The notes under the pieces were generated by a model. It was given only the letters and a program-made list of their open reading frames with translations. It was not told the DNA's origin and made no database searches. Below, one piece after another: positions 1-8,394 of a stretch of DNA of 64,000 nucleotides. The DNA comes from Herbidospora cretacea. Its GTDB lineage: Bacteria; Actinomycetota; Actinomycetes; Streptosporangiales; Streptosporangiaceae. The stretch is taken from contig NZ_BBXG01000014.1 in the NCBI RefSeq assembly GCF_001570605.1, forward strand, positions 1-64,000, in the 5' to 3' direction. The position numbers and the translations under genes are program-made. Within the stretch, counting starts at the first letter, position 1, and the number at the start of each line of letters is the position of its first letter.

Positions 1-2
1 GG

Positions 3-505
3 CTGAAGCTTGCCGCGCTGGGACGCTCACGGGGTGGGCTGACCAGCAAAGTCCACCTGTCGGCCGATCGGCGGTGCCGGCCGCTGTCCTTCGTTCTCAC
101 TCCAGGTCAGGCCGGGGACAGCCCGCAGTTCCGTGCAGTGCTGTCAAAGATCAAGGTTCGAGTTCCGATCGGCCGTCCACGCACCCGACCCGGGGCGGTA
201 GCCGCCGACAGGGCCTACTCCTCGCGCGGCAACCGCGCCCACCTGCGTGAGCGCGGCATCAAAGCCGTCATCCCGGAGAAGAAGGACCAAGCCGTCCATC
301 GCAAGAACCGCGGCTCACTCGGCGGCCGCCCCATCAGCCACGACCCCATCCTCTACCAGCAGCGCAACACCGCCGAACGCTGCATCAACCAGATCAAACA
401 ATGGCGAGGCCTGGCCTTCCGCTCCGATAAAACTCCTGGCAGCTATTTGGCCGGGCTCCATCTAGCGGTGCCCTTCTGTGGATCCGAAGCCTTCAGCCCG
501 GATGA
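3..505 (+). pseudogene. IS5-family transposase, C-terminal remnant
   Basis: The open frame enters from the left edge and reads GRSRGGLTSKVHLSAD, then ADRAYSSRGNRAHLRERGIK, then ERCINQIKQWRGLA. This is the catalytic second half of a DDE transposase of the IS5 type common in actinomycetes. The AD in ADRAYSS is the second catalytic Asp and the E of ERCINQIK is the catalytic Glu. Homology ends in SYLAGLHL near 463. Restoring one missing base there continues the usual tail GALLWIRSLQPG to a TGA at 503-505, so the gene carries a 1-nt deletion. The 5' half, including the first Asp and the left inverted repeat, lies outside the window. The right inverted repeat was not identified. The frame otherwise runs on to 842 as a meaningless read-through. 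The element is dead as it stands. Confidence 0.85.
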
Positions 506-527
506 AGATCCGAAGTCCGTACAGGCC

Positions 528-957
528 CTAGTTCGTGGTGGCGGCCACCCGGCCGCCGAGGCGCAGGGCGAGCGAGTACACCGGCTGCCTGGTGGGCAGC
601 CCGCCACCTTGCTCACCGGGACTGGCAGCTCCTTCTCGCGCATGCGCTCGGTGAGCCACTGGAAGAGGTCGTGCACGTCCAGGCGCCGGGGCGCCCGCTT
701 GTCGCCTTCGGTGAGCAGCCGGATCAGTTCGCCGGTGAACGTGGTGTGCCGCTCGCCCGGCCGAGCCCAGGCCGTCATCGCGTGGCCCACCGCCGCCACC
801 ACGAAGTGCCCTTGCCGTCCGGCCAGCGTGTCGGCGACCTGACCGGCCCGCACGTCGGCCCGGCCCGCGTAGCAGCACTCGAGCACGACCAGCACGAGCG
901 CCGCTTGGCAGTCGGCCAGAATGTCGCGTACGGCCTCGTAGGGCAGCGTCTGGAAAC
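528..957 (-). pseudogene. Caspase-fold (peptidase C14-like) fragment
   Basis: The reverse strand encodes FQTLPYEAVRDILADCQAA, then VLVVLECCYAGRA, then GHFVVAAVGHAMTAWARPGE and TTFTGELIRLLTEG. This is the usual sequence around the p20 catalytic cysteine of bacterial caspase-like domains (family pattern DCCYSG/DCCYAG; here the Asp is Glu) followed by the TGxLxxxLxxG stretch. The N-terminal part with the catalytic His is absent. After SKVAG near 590 the reading moves to another frame, which gives PVYSLALRLGGRVAATTN and a stop at 528. The fragment is therefore 5'-truncated and frameshifted. In actinomycetes such domains usually head multidomain conflict or signalling proteins, often fused to NTPase or effector-associated domains. 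No partner is left here. It abuts the divergent zinc-ribbon fragment at about 960-980, probably a deletion junction. Confidence 0.65.
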
Positions 958-979
958 GTACAGCGGGGCGCCTGACTGT

Positions 980-1483
980 GTGGACTGCCTGGCGCTCGTC
1001 GACGAGGTCGTCGAATCGGCCTGGCGCGCGTTCTCGGCCGAATACGGCTCGCCCGATGAGCTGACCCTCGCCGAGATGGTCCTCGACGAGCCGCAGTGCC
1101 ACGACTGGCGGGTCGTCGACGCCGCGATGGATCGGCTGCCATGCCCGGAGTGCGGGTCGCCGCCGGGCCGGGGGCCGGCCGGATGCGGCCCATGTGACCT
1201 GGCCCACGGGTTTCGATTCTCGGCGGCGGAAACCGACCGTGAGGGGGTGCCGCCGGGGAACGAGCATGCCATCCGGGTCAATGTCGCGATCGTGCGGAAC
1301 CCTCATCGGTCCGGCTCGGCGGCCGATCTTTGGGGAAGGCGGGCGATGCTCGCCCCGCTCCTGGTCGGGTGGTTACCGCCAACCGCAGAAGCTCAACGGA
1401 TCGGGGCGCTGATCAAGAAGGACATCGACTACGAGACGCTCATGGCACCGCTCGCCCGTCTCGCCGCCACGCGTGAGCAGTGA
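980..1483 (+). CDS. Zinc-ribbon hypothetical protein, probably 5'-truncated
   Basis: The protein reads VDCLALVDEVVESAWRAFSA, then CPECGSPPGRGPAGCGPCD, then GVPPGNEHAIRVNVAIVRNP, and ends LARLAATREQ. Two Cys pairs (CPEC and CGPC) spaced by 12 residues look like a zinc ribbon. The remainder shows mixed alpha/beta composition without a motif I can name. The frame is open upstream through unrelated sequence. GTG at 980 is the first codon that fits the apparent start of the conserved sequence, but it has no Shine-Dalgarno sequence, so the true N-terminus may have been lost in the same event that cut the adjacent caspase fragment. I do not recognise a function. Confidence 0.5.
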   Translation: MDCLALVDEVVESAWRAFSAEYGSPDELTLAEMVLDEPQCHDWRVVDAAMDRLPCPECGSPPGRGPAGCGPCDLAHGFRFSAAETDREGVPPGNEHAIRVNVAIVRNPHRSGSAADLWGRRAMLAPLLVGWLPPTAEAQRIGALIKKDIDYETLMAPLARLAATREQ

Positions 1484-1773
1484 CCGGGGCAACGGCGGGA
1501 GCCGCCAATCACGCGGTGGATTCAGGCTCAGTCCCCTTCTCGGGGGTGGTCCGGCGGTTGGCGGGGACGTGGTCGTTCAGGTGGCGGGCGAAACGGGCGC
1601 GCCGCGTTCGCTGCTCGTCGGCCAGGTGGGCCAGGTAGCCGGCGTGCATGGTTCCTCCTCAGGAAGTTCAAGCACCAGGAAAGTACTTGGTGGATCGGTG
1701 GGATCCCGTCTGCGGTCTATTGGAGGAGGCACCGGTTGCAAGGGGCTTGAGTTTCGCCTGCGATCCGCCACGG

Positions 1774-2031
1774 CGAACCCCCACGAGAGACCACGCTCGA
1801 CATCGTCGAGGAGATCAGGCGGGCCCACCCGGACGAGCTGATCGGCGTCATCGGCGTGCGGGCGTGGGCACGGTCGACGTCACCGAGGCGCGCGGCCTGG
1901 AATTCGACACCGTCGTCGTGGTCGACCCGGCCGCCATCGAGGCCAACCGCGAGTCGGGCCTGCGCGACCTGTACGTGGCCATGACCCGCGCCACGAAGCG
2001 CCTGTTCGTGGTCACAGACCCCCGGCCTTGA
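1774..2031 (+). pseudogene. UvrD/HelD-like helicase, C-terminal remnant
   Basis: Two frames carry pieces of one superfamily 1 helicase. About 1774-1860 reads TTLDIVEEIRRAHPDELIGV. From about 1862 a second frame reads EARGLEFDTVVVVDPAAIEA and then GLRDLYVAMTRATKRLFVV, ending at a TGA at 2029-2031. The GLEFD and YVAMTRATKRL stretches are the late helicase motifs V and VI of UvrD/Rep-like enzymes. Compared with intact relatives, the sequence between DELIGVI and the EARGLEFD segment is largely missing, so this is a deletion plus frameshift. The ATP-binding Walker motifs are absent. The remnant cannot be functional. Its stop overlaps the 3' end of the reverse-strand gene by 20 bp. Confidence 0.7.
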
Positions 2032-2873
2032 GCCACTCCGTCCCGGCGACGACATGAAGCTCGGCGCCCCGCCCCGTGACACGGGCGCCCGTGAGGGCGG
2101 GATGGACGCCGACAACGGTGGCGCGGCCGTCCGCGACCACAAGCGCTCTGGCGTCCTCCACCGTGTTCTCCCATGCGGTGACCTCGTCACCGCTCACCCG
2201 GACGACCGGGAAGTCCATGTAGTAGCAGGCCCACGCGTCTTCGCCGGCGACGTTGAGGGCGTAGCAGTCGGAGATCCCGCCGTACGGCGGGTCCTCCGGA
2301 AACGTCCACACCCGCTCCAGCCCCGCCGAGAACCGGACCAGCCCCGAAGCGCCGATGGGCTCCGGGCCGCGAGGTCCACCCCAGCCGAAGTTGCCGCCGA
2401 TGCCCTCGTCGAAGTAGCCGACCCAAATCTCCCCCGACGGCGTGGTCTGGACGTGCTCGATCCCGTCCCCCAGCACCCCCCCTCAGCCACAGCCCGCCAT
2501 CGGCGTCGTAGACGGCCGCGTTGGCCTCGGCCCGCCCGTCGCGGAGCCGGCACCGCGCCCCCACGAGCAGGACACCGCCGTCGGGCATCGGCTGAGCGAG
2601 GAGGTAGGCGAGCCCGTGCCCGGCGATGGTCACCGAGGACACCAGGTGAGGCCGGTAGGTGGCGACGTGCACCGTGCCGGCCGCGCCGATCTGGGCGACC
2701 GGGAACGACACCCCGCTGGGCGCGACGACCCGCCCCGCCATCGCATCGGCGTCGGGCTTGGCGGCCCAGTCGACGACCATCTCACCGTCGGGCCCGGGCA
2801 CCGCCGCGACCATCTCGACGTCGGGGACCGGCGGGACCAGCTCGGCGTGGCGCCGGAGCGCGAGATCTTTCAC
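2012..2873 (-). pseudogene. Hypothetical beta-propeller-like protein with a G-run frameshift
   Basis: A GTG at 2873 (VKDLALRRHAELVPPV) opens a frame that runs to AAVYDADGGLWLRG. The protein then continues in another frame as VLGDGIEHVQTTPSGEIWVG, GGNFGWGGPRGPE, SDCYALNVAGEDAWACYYMD and a stop at 2012. The change of frame falls in a run of seven C on the plus strand near 2480. Six would restore a continuous 286-residue protein. The repeated strand-turn pattern and the GEIWVGYFDEG phrase resemble a family of uncharacterised actinobacterial proteins that look like beta-propellers; I know no assigned function. Either a real frameshift or a homopolymer base-calling error is possible. Every neighbour is broken, so a real pseudogene is plausible. 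Confidence 0.6.
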
Positions 2874-2951
2874 GAGACGGGAGATTAGTCGGCGCGGCCG
2901 TGCAGCCGAAGATCTGTCCGGCGCCTCAGATCGGTGACCGGGAGGGGCCGG

Positions 2952-3236
2952 ATGCCCGGGCACGATGCCGAGTTCACCGGCTACGTGTCGGCCAAGTCGT
3001 CGTGGTTACGCCAGGTCGCGTTCCTGCTGTACGGCGACTGGCACCGCGCCGACGAACCGTTACACGTCGCCGTCACGAGGCTCTACCCGAACTGGCATCG
3101 GGTACGGGCGGTCGAGAACCCCGACGGCTACGCGCGCACCGTCCTGGTCAACGCCTACCTGGCCGAACGCCGCTCGTCCTGGGCCCGCAGGGTGAGCCTC
3201 CTGGGCGGCCACGAGGAGACCGCCACGACGTTGCGA
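2952..3236 (+). pseudogene. Truncated SigE-family ECF sigma factor
   Basis: The ATG at 2952 follows a GGGAGGGG ribosome-binding site (2939-2946). The protein reads DAEFTGYVSAKSSWLRQVAF, then LLYGDWHRADEPLHVAVTRL, then VENPDGYARTVLVNAYLAER. This is region 2 of the SigE-family ECF sigma factors found in many copies in actinomycetes; the YGDWHRAD and NAYLxERR phrases are typical. Homology is lost at about SLLGGHEE (near 3215-3236), so region 4, the promoter -35 recognition helix-turn-helix, is missing or scrambled. Intact family members are about 165-180 residues; only about 95 remain. It probably cannot act as a sigma factor. Confidence 0.65.
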
Positions 3237-3479
3237 TGCTCACAGGGCAACGCGAAGAGGCCGGCGAGGACCCGCCGGTGGAAGAGGGCCAGACCGCGAA
3301 TCGGCATCCGTGGTGAACAGACAGCGCGCGTACTGGATCACCGGAGTCCCTGGTGACCCGCTCAACGGGGGTGACGCCTGGCTGAGGTGGCCGACGGCCG
3401 GCGGCATGATTCCACGAAAGTCGTCACGCGCAGCGGATGACCGAGAAGGTGGCGCTCAAGCCGCGCACCGACGCGAGCT

Positions 3480-3692
3480 TCACCGGCCCGCGCGGCCCGA
3501 GTCCAGCCTGCCGGCCAGTTCCAGCAGGTCCGGCAGGCGGAGCACCCGGCCGCCGCCTCCCGGTAGTGGCACGTGGAGGGGCGACGTCCAGCGGCCGGGG
3601 ATGGCGGGCAGGCCGTACACGGCGCCGGCCAGGCCGCCCGTCACCGCCGCGACCGTGTCGGTGTCGCCGCCGACGGCCAGGCGGGTGATTCC
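3480..3692 (-). pseudogene. ADP-ribosylglycohydrolase, C-terminal remnant
   Basis: The reverse strand reads GITRLAVGGDTDTVAAVTGG, then LAGAVYGLPAIPGRWTSPLH, and ends in a stop at 3480. GGDTDTVAAVTGGLAGA is the metal-binding signature near the C-terminus of DraG-like ADP-ribosylglycohydrolases (family pattern GGDTDTxAAxxGxxxGA), which remove ADP-ribose from proteins or nucleic acids using two Mg ions. Everything N-terminal of this motif is missing, including the other Mg-binding acidic residues. The upstream junction at about 3692 runs directly towards the interspersed repeat starting near 3750. It is a fragment and cannot be active. Confidence 0.65.
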
Positions 3693-3749
3693 GGCACGCC
3701 GACCTCCAGGACCACCTCGCCGCCGACCCGCGACCGAACTGAAGATCAG

Positions 3750-3912
3750 CGAGTTGACGTCTTCGGAGCAAGACGTCAAAGCGGGGCGCTGATCTCTGAA
3801 CGCTCCGCGCAGCGCAGGCCCGCTCGACCTAGACCTCGACGGCCGGCCGACCGTCACAGCACAACACTCTCTCCGCAGGTCAGACTCACGCGGACGCCAC
3901 TACCCAAGGCCC
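3750..3912 (+). repeat. Interspersed repeat R3, forward copy
   Basis: This stretch (GTTGACGTCTTCGGAGCAAG, a GATCTCTGAACGCTCC core, CGACCTCGACGGCCG, and GCCACTACCC near 3895-3904) aligns collinearly with the reverse complement of 20584-20745. Similarity is high in blocks separated by small indels. It shows no convincing coding pattern. One copy follows an ADP-ribosylglycohydrolase fragment and the other a hypothetical gene fragment, so it may mark insertion or deletion points. Confidence 0.6.
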
Positions 3913-3957
3913 CGCACCAGGCCTACTATCAAATAGCACCCGCAGTAGTCTCATTTC

Positions 3958-4016
3958 ACTATCAACTGCAGCTCCGCGCTATCAACTAGGCACGCCAGAC
4001 AACAAATGTCTGGCGC
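3958..4016 (+). repeat. Interspersed repeat R1, short copy with stem-loop
   Basis: The copy begins ACTATCAACTGCAGCTCCGC and contains the perfect hairpin CGCCAGACA-ACAAA-TGTCTGGCG at 3993-4015. Related sequence with the same hairpin position lies at 15040-15205 and 17716-17881. The hairpin is conserved while the flanks vary, which suggests a small mobile or structured element. Nothing here looks coding. Confidence 0.6.
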
Positions 4017-4078
4017 CAGCGAAGATGACAGTGGTCGACGCTGTGACCTGCACACTGTCAGGTAGCGCTCCGTAACGA
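4017..4078 (+). repeat. Interspersed repeat R2, first copy
   Basis: CAGCGAAGATGACAGTGG, then TCGACGCTGTGACCTGCA, then CTGTCAGGTAGCGCTCCGT. The same series of blocks recurs at 10845-10901 with few changes. It lies directly after the R1 hairpin, so R1 and R2 may be parts of one longer element. The remaining sequence up to 4234 holds no gene I can support. Confidence 0.55.
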
Positions 4079-4234
4079 CTTCTGCGTGCGTCGAGCAAGA
4101 CCCGCCTGGCCATCACCGGGTCAAGGCAGGTCTGGCGTCTTGTCGGCTCCGAAAACAAGGCCAACCGCGCGCCGATCCGCAGGTCGCCGGCGAGCCCGAC
4201 GCGCTCCGCAGGTTCCATGACTACGATCGGCAGA

Positions 4235-5755
4235 TCAGATGATCGTCACCACCTTGTCGGCTACGAGGACGCACTTATCGTTGAACTGCAGGCGAAGCTG
4301 GTCGGTGATGGGCAAGCCGCCGATGTACTGGGCCGCCTCGTGGGGTGACATACCCTCGCGGGCGAGGTTGACGTCCTGGGCTATCACGAACAGGAGCCAG
4401 TCGCCTGCTTGCGCGCTGGGCCACTCCTTGCCGTCGTGCGGCACGCTGCCGTAGGGTCCGCCGTCCAGGCCCCCGTATCCGGCCAGGCCGCAGTACCAGC
4501 CGTCACCGGGCGCGGAGTCGTCGAGCATGCCGTTGTCCTGCATTTCGAACGGGAAGGACTTGCCGTCCGGGGACGTGATCACGCCGAGGACGTAGAGTTC
4601 TCCTCCCTGGTAGGGCATACCGCCGGGCCGGGTGAACTGTGCCCGGACCATCAGAGGTCCGTTTTGACGATCAAAGACGTCGGGCACGTCGACAACCCGA
4701 TCGGCGGCCACGTGCGTGTTCTCCCGCTGCTCCGAGACGGAGTAGGTGTAGACGCCGCCGTCGGTGGTCCGGGTGTAATCCCATGCCCCCAAGATCTGGA
4801 AGGGTTGCCCGGGATTCGGCGGCTCGAGGTAGTCGTAGCGCAGGCGCACTGACTCCGCGATCGTGCGCTCTCCGGGCGGCGGGATCGTCGCAGCCTGTCC
4901 CCGGTAGTGCGGGTCCTCGCCGTCGGAGGCGACGGCAATGGTGGCGACCGCGCCGGCTGCGCCGTAGAGCCCCTTTGCGACGTGGTCCTGGGTGGTCCCC
5001 GTTGCAGGTTTGGTCTCCACCTTTGTGCAGCACTTGACGCTAGGGTCGGTCTCCTGGAACGTCCCGGAGACCGAGACCAGGCCACCGTCCAGAGTGCCGT
5101 CGGAGAAGTAGTCGTACAGGGCCGCCCCGGCCGCGATGAGTGCCGCCACAATGCCGAGCACGATCTTCCACAGAGGGTCTTCGAACGGGTATGGCCCGCG
5201 TTCCCCCTCATAGGGGACGGCGGGCACCCATTCGTAGGTGAGATCGACCGGAATGACGAAGTACGGGGGTTTCGGCTCTTCCTCGGACTTGGGGTCCTGG
5301 TAGTCGTCCGGCCCCACGATGGCCCGATGCATGACCATCCGCATCGTGCCTTGGGGGGTAACCGCAGAGTAGGTCTTGGTTGCCTTGTCGAAGTCGATGC
5401 GCGTGACGAAGATTTTCTTGATGACGCGGGTGAAGGGCTGCCCCTGGGACTCGATGATGAAGCTGACATCGGTCTCGCCAGGCGTCGCATGGGTGAAGTC
5501 GGCACGTAGTCCTGCACCGATTTCCGCCCCCGGGGGCACTTCGTCGAAGGTGCGTACGTCTCCGAGCTGACTGATGCCGGGATCGGAGAAACCCTCGATG
5601 TAGATGCGTACATCTCGCAATGCGGTGGTTTCTGTGTTGAGGATCCCAGCCCGTACCGCCTGCTGGCCCATGTTGACGACGAAGATGCCGTCGACGTTCA
5701 TCATGCCCGTCGCAGGGTTCACAGCGGCTGGGCGGTACGGAATCTTGACGGACAT
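4235..5755 (-). CDS. Unknown protein with a central membrane segment and Ig-like domains
   Basis: 506 residues; ATG at 5755 preceded by GGAGAAGGAGG at 8-9 nt. Residues 1-190 look like beta-sandwich repeats of the CARDB/Ig type (NTETTALRDVRIYIEGF). Residues 197-217 (KIVLGIVAALIAAGAALYDY) form one hydrophobic helix. Residues 220-506 form a second beta-rich region with the turn motif DNGMLDDSAPGDGWYCG (407-423), which resembles the calcium-turn-like DxGxxxDxxxGDGxY motif of Ig-like extracellular domains. No N-terminal signal peptide is present, so the central helix might anchor it. It lies 31 bp downstream of the gene ending at 5787 on the same strand, so the two form an operon and probably act together. 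Function unknown. Unlike its neighbours it is intact and has normal codon use. Confidence 0.75.
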   Translation of the reverse strand: MSVKIPYRPAAVNPATGMMNVDGIFVVNMGQQAVRAGILNTETTALRDVRIYIEGFSDPGISQLGDVRTFDEVPPGAEIGAGLRADFTHATPGETDVSFIIESQGQPFTRVIKKIFVTRIDFDKATKTYSAVTPQGTMRMVMHRAIVGPDDYQDPKSEEEPKPPYFVIPVDLTYEWVPAVPYEGERGPYPFEDPLWKIVLGIVAALIAAGAALYDYFSDGTLDGGLVSVSGTFQETDPSVKCCTKVETKPATGTTQDHVAKGLYGAAGAVATIAVASDGEDPHYRGQAATIPPPGERTIAESVRLRYDYLEPPNPGQPFQILGAWDYTRTTDGGVYTYSVSEQRENTHVAADRVVDVPDVFDRQNGPLMVRAQFTRPGGMPYQGGELYVLGVITSPDGKSFPFEMQDNGMLDDSAPGDGWYCGLAGYGGLDGGPYGSVPHDGKEWPSAQAGDWLLFVIAQDVNLAREGMSPHEAAQYIGGLPITDQLRLQFNDKCVLVADKVVTII

Positions 5756-5786
5756 GACTGTCCGGCCTCCTTCTCCGACGGGATGC

Positions 5787-6659
5787 TCATTCTGATTCGG
5801 GGACGACTACGATGGCGCAGCCGCCCATCTCTTCCTGTTCGTCGCCCCACTGCTCGATGAGGAAGCCGGCGCCCTGGCCAGGCCGCGCGTACTCGGGCAT
5901 GGCAAAGACCGCAACAGCCATGTAGCGCTGTCCGGGTGCCAGGGTTACCCGGCGTACCTCGGGGAGATCTCCGGGAGGTATGCCGTCCCACTCGCCGGTG
6001 CACACCACGTCGGGCAGATCGTCGGCAAGCACCTCACCTGTCGCCAGACCAGCGGCGACTCCGTCCAGGTCGTGCGACGGCCATGCCTTGCCAAGCTGTT
6101 GGGTGAACACGTCCTCGAGAGCAATGCGGCGCAGTCGCACTGCGGTGACGATGTCACGGTCGTCGTGTGGATTGCTCACCAGGATGCGGATGTAGACCAT
6201 GTGGCCCCGCTTGGGTTTGAGCAACTGGATGTTTCGCTGCGCGAGCCGATGGTCGTACCGCACGTGAAGGTGCCCCTCAGGGAACCACGTGTCGTCGTCG
6301 CTCGGGCTATAAGCCAGAGCTAGCAAGCATAGGTGCCCGCTGTTGAGGTACTCCGGCCTCCACGGGGAGACGCAGAGCACTTCTCGCGACTCGCCGGGTT
6401 CGAGGGCGACCTTGCTCATGCCGACGGGCTTCAAGTTCCCGTACCGCATGACGGTCGCTGGAACCGCCCACCAGAAGTAGACGACAACATCGTCCGTACC
6501 CGAGTCTCCAGTGTTTGTTACCTTTGCCCACAGGTAGTTCTTCTCACCGACCACAGGCAATCCGAGGGGCCCGTTCGGGTCAGCGCCGGGAACTACCCAG
6601 ATCGAGTCGCTGAGATACCACGTGGGTGACCCATCGGCGATCTCCAGCCGTGCACTCAT
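5787..6659 (-). CDS. CARDB-like hypothetical protein, first gene of a two-gene operon
   Basis: 290 residues; ATG at 6659 with GAGAAGG about 7 nt upstream. Two beta-sandwich halves are suggested. The first contains NYLWAKVTNTGDSGTDDVVV, the classic CARDB-type pattern of a strand followed by N-x-G; the second starts near RGHMVYIRILVSNPHDDRD. No signal peptide and no membrane segment are visible, so a cytoplasmic location or export by an unusual route must be assumed. It ends 31 bp before the next gene, which also starts with CARDB-like strands. The pair appears conserved as a unit by content, but I cannot name a known system. Its own -10/-35 elements were not resolved in the 200 bp upstream. 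Confidence 0.7.
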   Translation of the reverse strand: MSARLEIADGSPTWYLSDSIWVVPGADPNGPLGLPVVGEKNYLWAKVTNTGDSGTDDVVVYFWWAVPATVMRYGNLKPVGMSKVALEPGESREVLCVSPWRPEYLNSGHLCLLALAYSPSDDDTWFPEGHLHVRYDHRLAQRNIQLLKPKRGHMVYIRILVSNPHDDRDIVTAVRLRRIALEDVFTQQLGKAWPSHDLDGVAAGLATGEVLADDLPDVVCTGEWDGIPPGDLPEVRRVTLAPGQRYMAVAVFAMPEYARPGQGAGFLIEQWGDEQEEMGGCAIVVVPESE

Positions 6660-7498
6660 CGCACACCTTCTCGTCGGTCCCCCACAAAACGGGACACACT
6701 TCTACGGGTATGCGCGCAAGCACGTCAGCAGAATCCCACCAGAGCGCCAGAAGACCTGCCAGTGTTACCCAAGCGCGCAGTCCGTGCCCTGGATGGTTGG
6801 GGTCTATCCGTTGAACGACTCTGTCGCAGATTCGGTGTAACAAAACGTCTGACTGCGTCACGATGAATCGTTATTGATCTTGATAGGCTGGTTGAGCTTA
6901 GCCGCAGGCATGCCCATGACCAGCCAATTCGCCCGACTTCGTCACACCGGATGCACCGAACACAACCACCGGCCGAACGTCGAGGGCATGACCCCCTACG
7001 ATCCTGGCCGTCATCACGCCCTCACACATCCTCCACACCGGCCGCCGGCTTCCCACCGGATTGGCCTAGCTGCTGCGCGCCCTCCTTCCCGTCATCGACG
7101 CTTCGCCAAGCTGCGGGCGGCGCTGACTCACGGCCGGCGGAGAGGCTATCGTGACCGTCTGCAACGGGCTCGGGAGCGCAGCTGCTCTGCCCATGCCTCT
7201 CAGCTATAAGGCCGCCGGCGAAGTCCCGAGTCGCCCCTGGTCAGGTGCCGTGAAGTGTCCGTCTCAGTTATCAGCGGAGCACTGCGAACCTCTGACCAGG
7301 AAGCTGACATCCTGGCTGAGATTTATGGAGGTCGCGTTGGAATTGCGTGATGGGATTGGACGATCTCGCTCAGATACCGTCTCGATGATCATGTCAACGG
7401 TTGAGTATCCAGCCTGCCAGCTGATGAGTTACCTGAGACGGAGCCCAATCACTTCTCAATGAAGATGGCAGTTTGGTGTGCGAGAGCAAATCAAAACG
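6660..7498. other. Long stretch without a supportable gene
   Basis: Several short frames exist here on both strands, but none shows protein-like composition, a ribosome-binding site or a family signature. The first 100-200 bp should contain the promoter of the leftward CARDB-like operon. From about 7260 to 7440 the sequence is less G+C-rich than its surroundings, consistent with decayed DNA. Confidence 0.5.
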
Positions 7499-7615
7499 CC
7501 TGGCCTCCATCGCCGCAACCTGCCCAACGCGCCGATCCGCGTTCACCCGCCGCGCTGGCCGATCAGCGGAACCGGCCGGGAAACCGACGAACTCGGCATG
7601 GGCATTCTCCCGCCC
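7499..7615 (+). repeat. Repeat R4: HNH-nuclease tail remnant, first copy
   Basis: The sequence CCTGGCCTCCATCGCCGCAA, then CCTGCCCAACGCGCCGATCC, then GAAACCGACGAACTCGGCAT aligns with 22418-22540. In the right frame the start reads LASIAATCP, the last helix of DUF1524-type HNH endonucleases. This is the 3' tail of the same kind of gene that is better preserved at 22233-22465. Confidence 0.55.
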
Positions 7616-7842
7616 GCCGCTCCCGCCGTCTTTGGAAAACCGGGCTTAGGTAGGCCCGAATCATTCTGCAACGCCCAATCGCAAGGCCGGCTCGCTCGGC
7701 TCTGGCGCCTATGTCCCACAACTGCACCGTCTTGTCACTGCTGGCGGTGGCGAGCAGGCGGCGGCCAGAGAGCAGCCCACCTTCTGGATGGAGCCGGTAT
7801 GACCGGGGAGGGGGTCGCTGGCCTCTCGTGGCGGAGTTTCTC

Positions 7843-8390
7843 CTAACGATCAGCGCGCCGTGCGCGCATGATGTGCTCGCTGACGTTACGCAGCACGATC
7901 AGGCGCATAAAGTCGATTCTGTTCGGCACCTTCATGCTGGCGACCTGCATCGAGACCGCGCTCGCCGCCTCAGCAGGCTCGGGCCACAGGATCCCGTGCA
8001 GGATGGCCAGGGCGTCAGCGGTCAGCTTCACCCGGTCAGCCTCAGGGCCGCCGCCGAGCGAATTCGCCTGGTCGATGGCAACGTCGGACTCCTGGATCAA
8101 CCGGTCTTCAGTTCTTGGCGCTCCCCCGGGAAGCGTTCGCCGGTGTCGAGCAGGCGCAGGACCTCGCCCGCGATCGGGTCTTCGATTCCGGCGATCGAGA
8201 TGACGGTGGTCGCGATCTGCCGGTTGACGACCGGTGCCATCGCGGGTGAGGGGTCGGCAAGGCTGCGGGCTATCTCCGGTTCGTCCAGGAAGGGCGCCCG
8301 GGGGTTGAGGTAGGCGGGCGGGACGATCGCGTCGGGCAGCGGGTCGACGATCTTGAAGACGTGGCGGGGAGAGCGCAGCCATTCGGGTGG
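7843..8390 (-). pseudogene. Hypothetical protein, truncated and frameshifted
   Basis: Reverse-strand reading gives PEWLRSPRHVFKIVDPLPDA, APFLDEPEIARSLADPSP, TTVISIAGIEDPIAGEVLRL, then a one-base frame change near 8100. It continues as LIQESDVAIDQANSLGGGPE and RIDFMRLIVLRNVSEHIMRA to a stop at 7843. The composition is clearly protein-like, alpha-helical and without membrane segments. The 5' end stops abruptly at about 8390, where the DNRLRE remnant begins. I cannot assign the family. The truncation plus frameshift indicates a pseudogene. Confidence 0.55.
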
Positions 8391-8394
8391 TACT

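Noticed and set aside
138..842. Transposase frame continuing to 842
   Set aside because: Homology ends near 463; the rest reads antisense through the caspase fragment and is non-coding in that direction.
6580..6861. 93-codon reverse frame overlapping the start of the CARDB-like operon
   Set aside because: It overlaps the next start by 80 bp in another frame, has no ribosome-binding site and no family signature.
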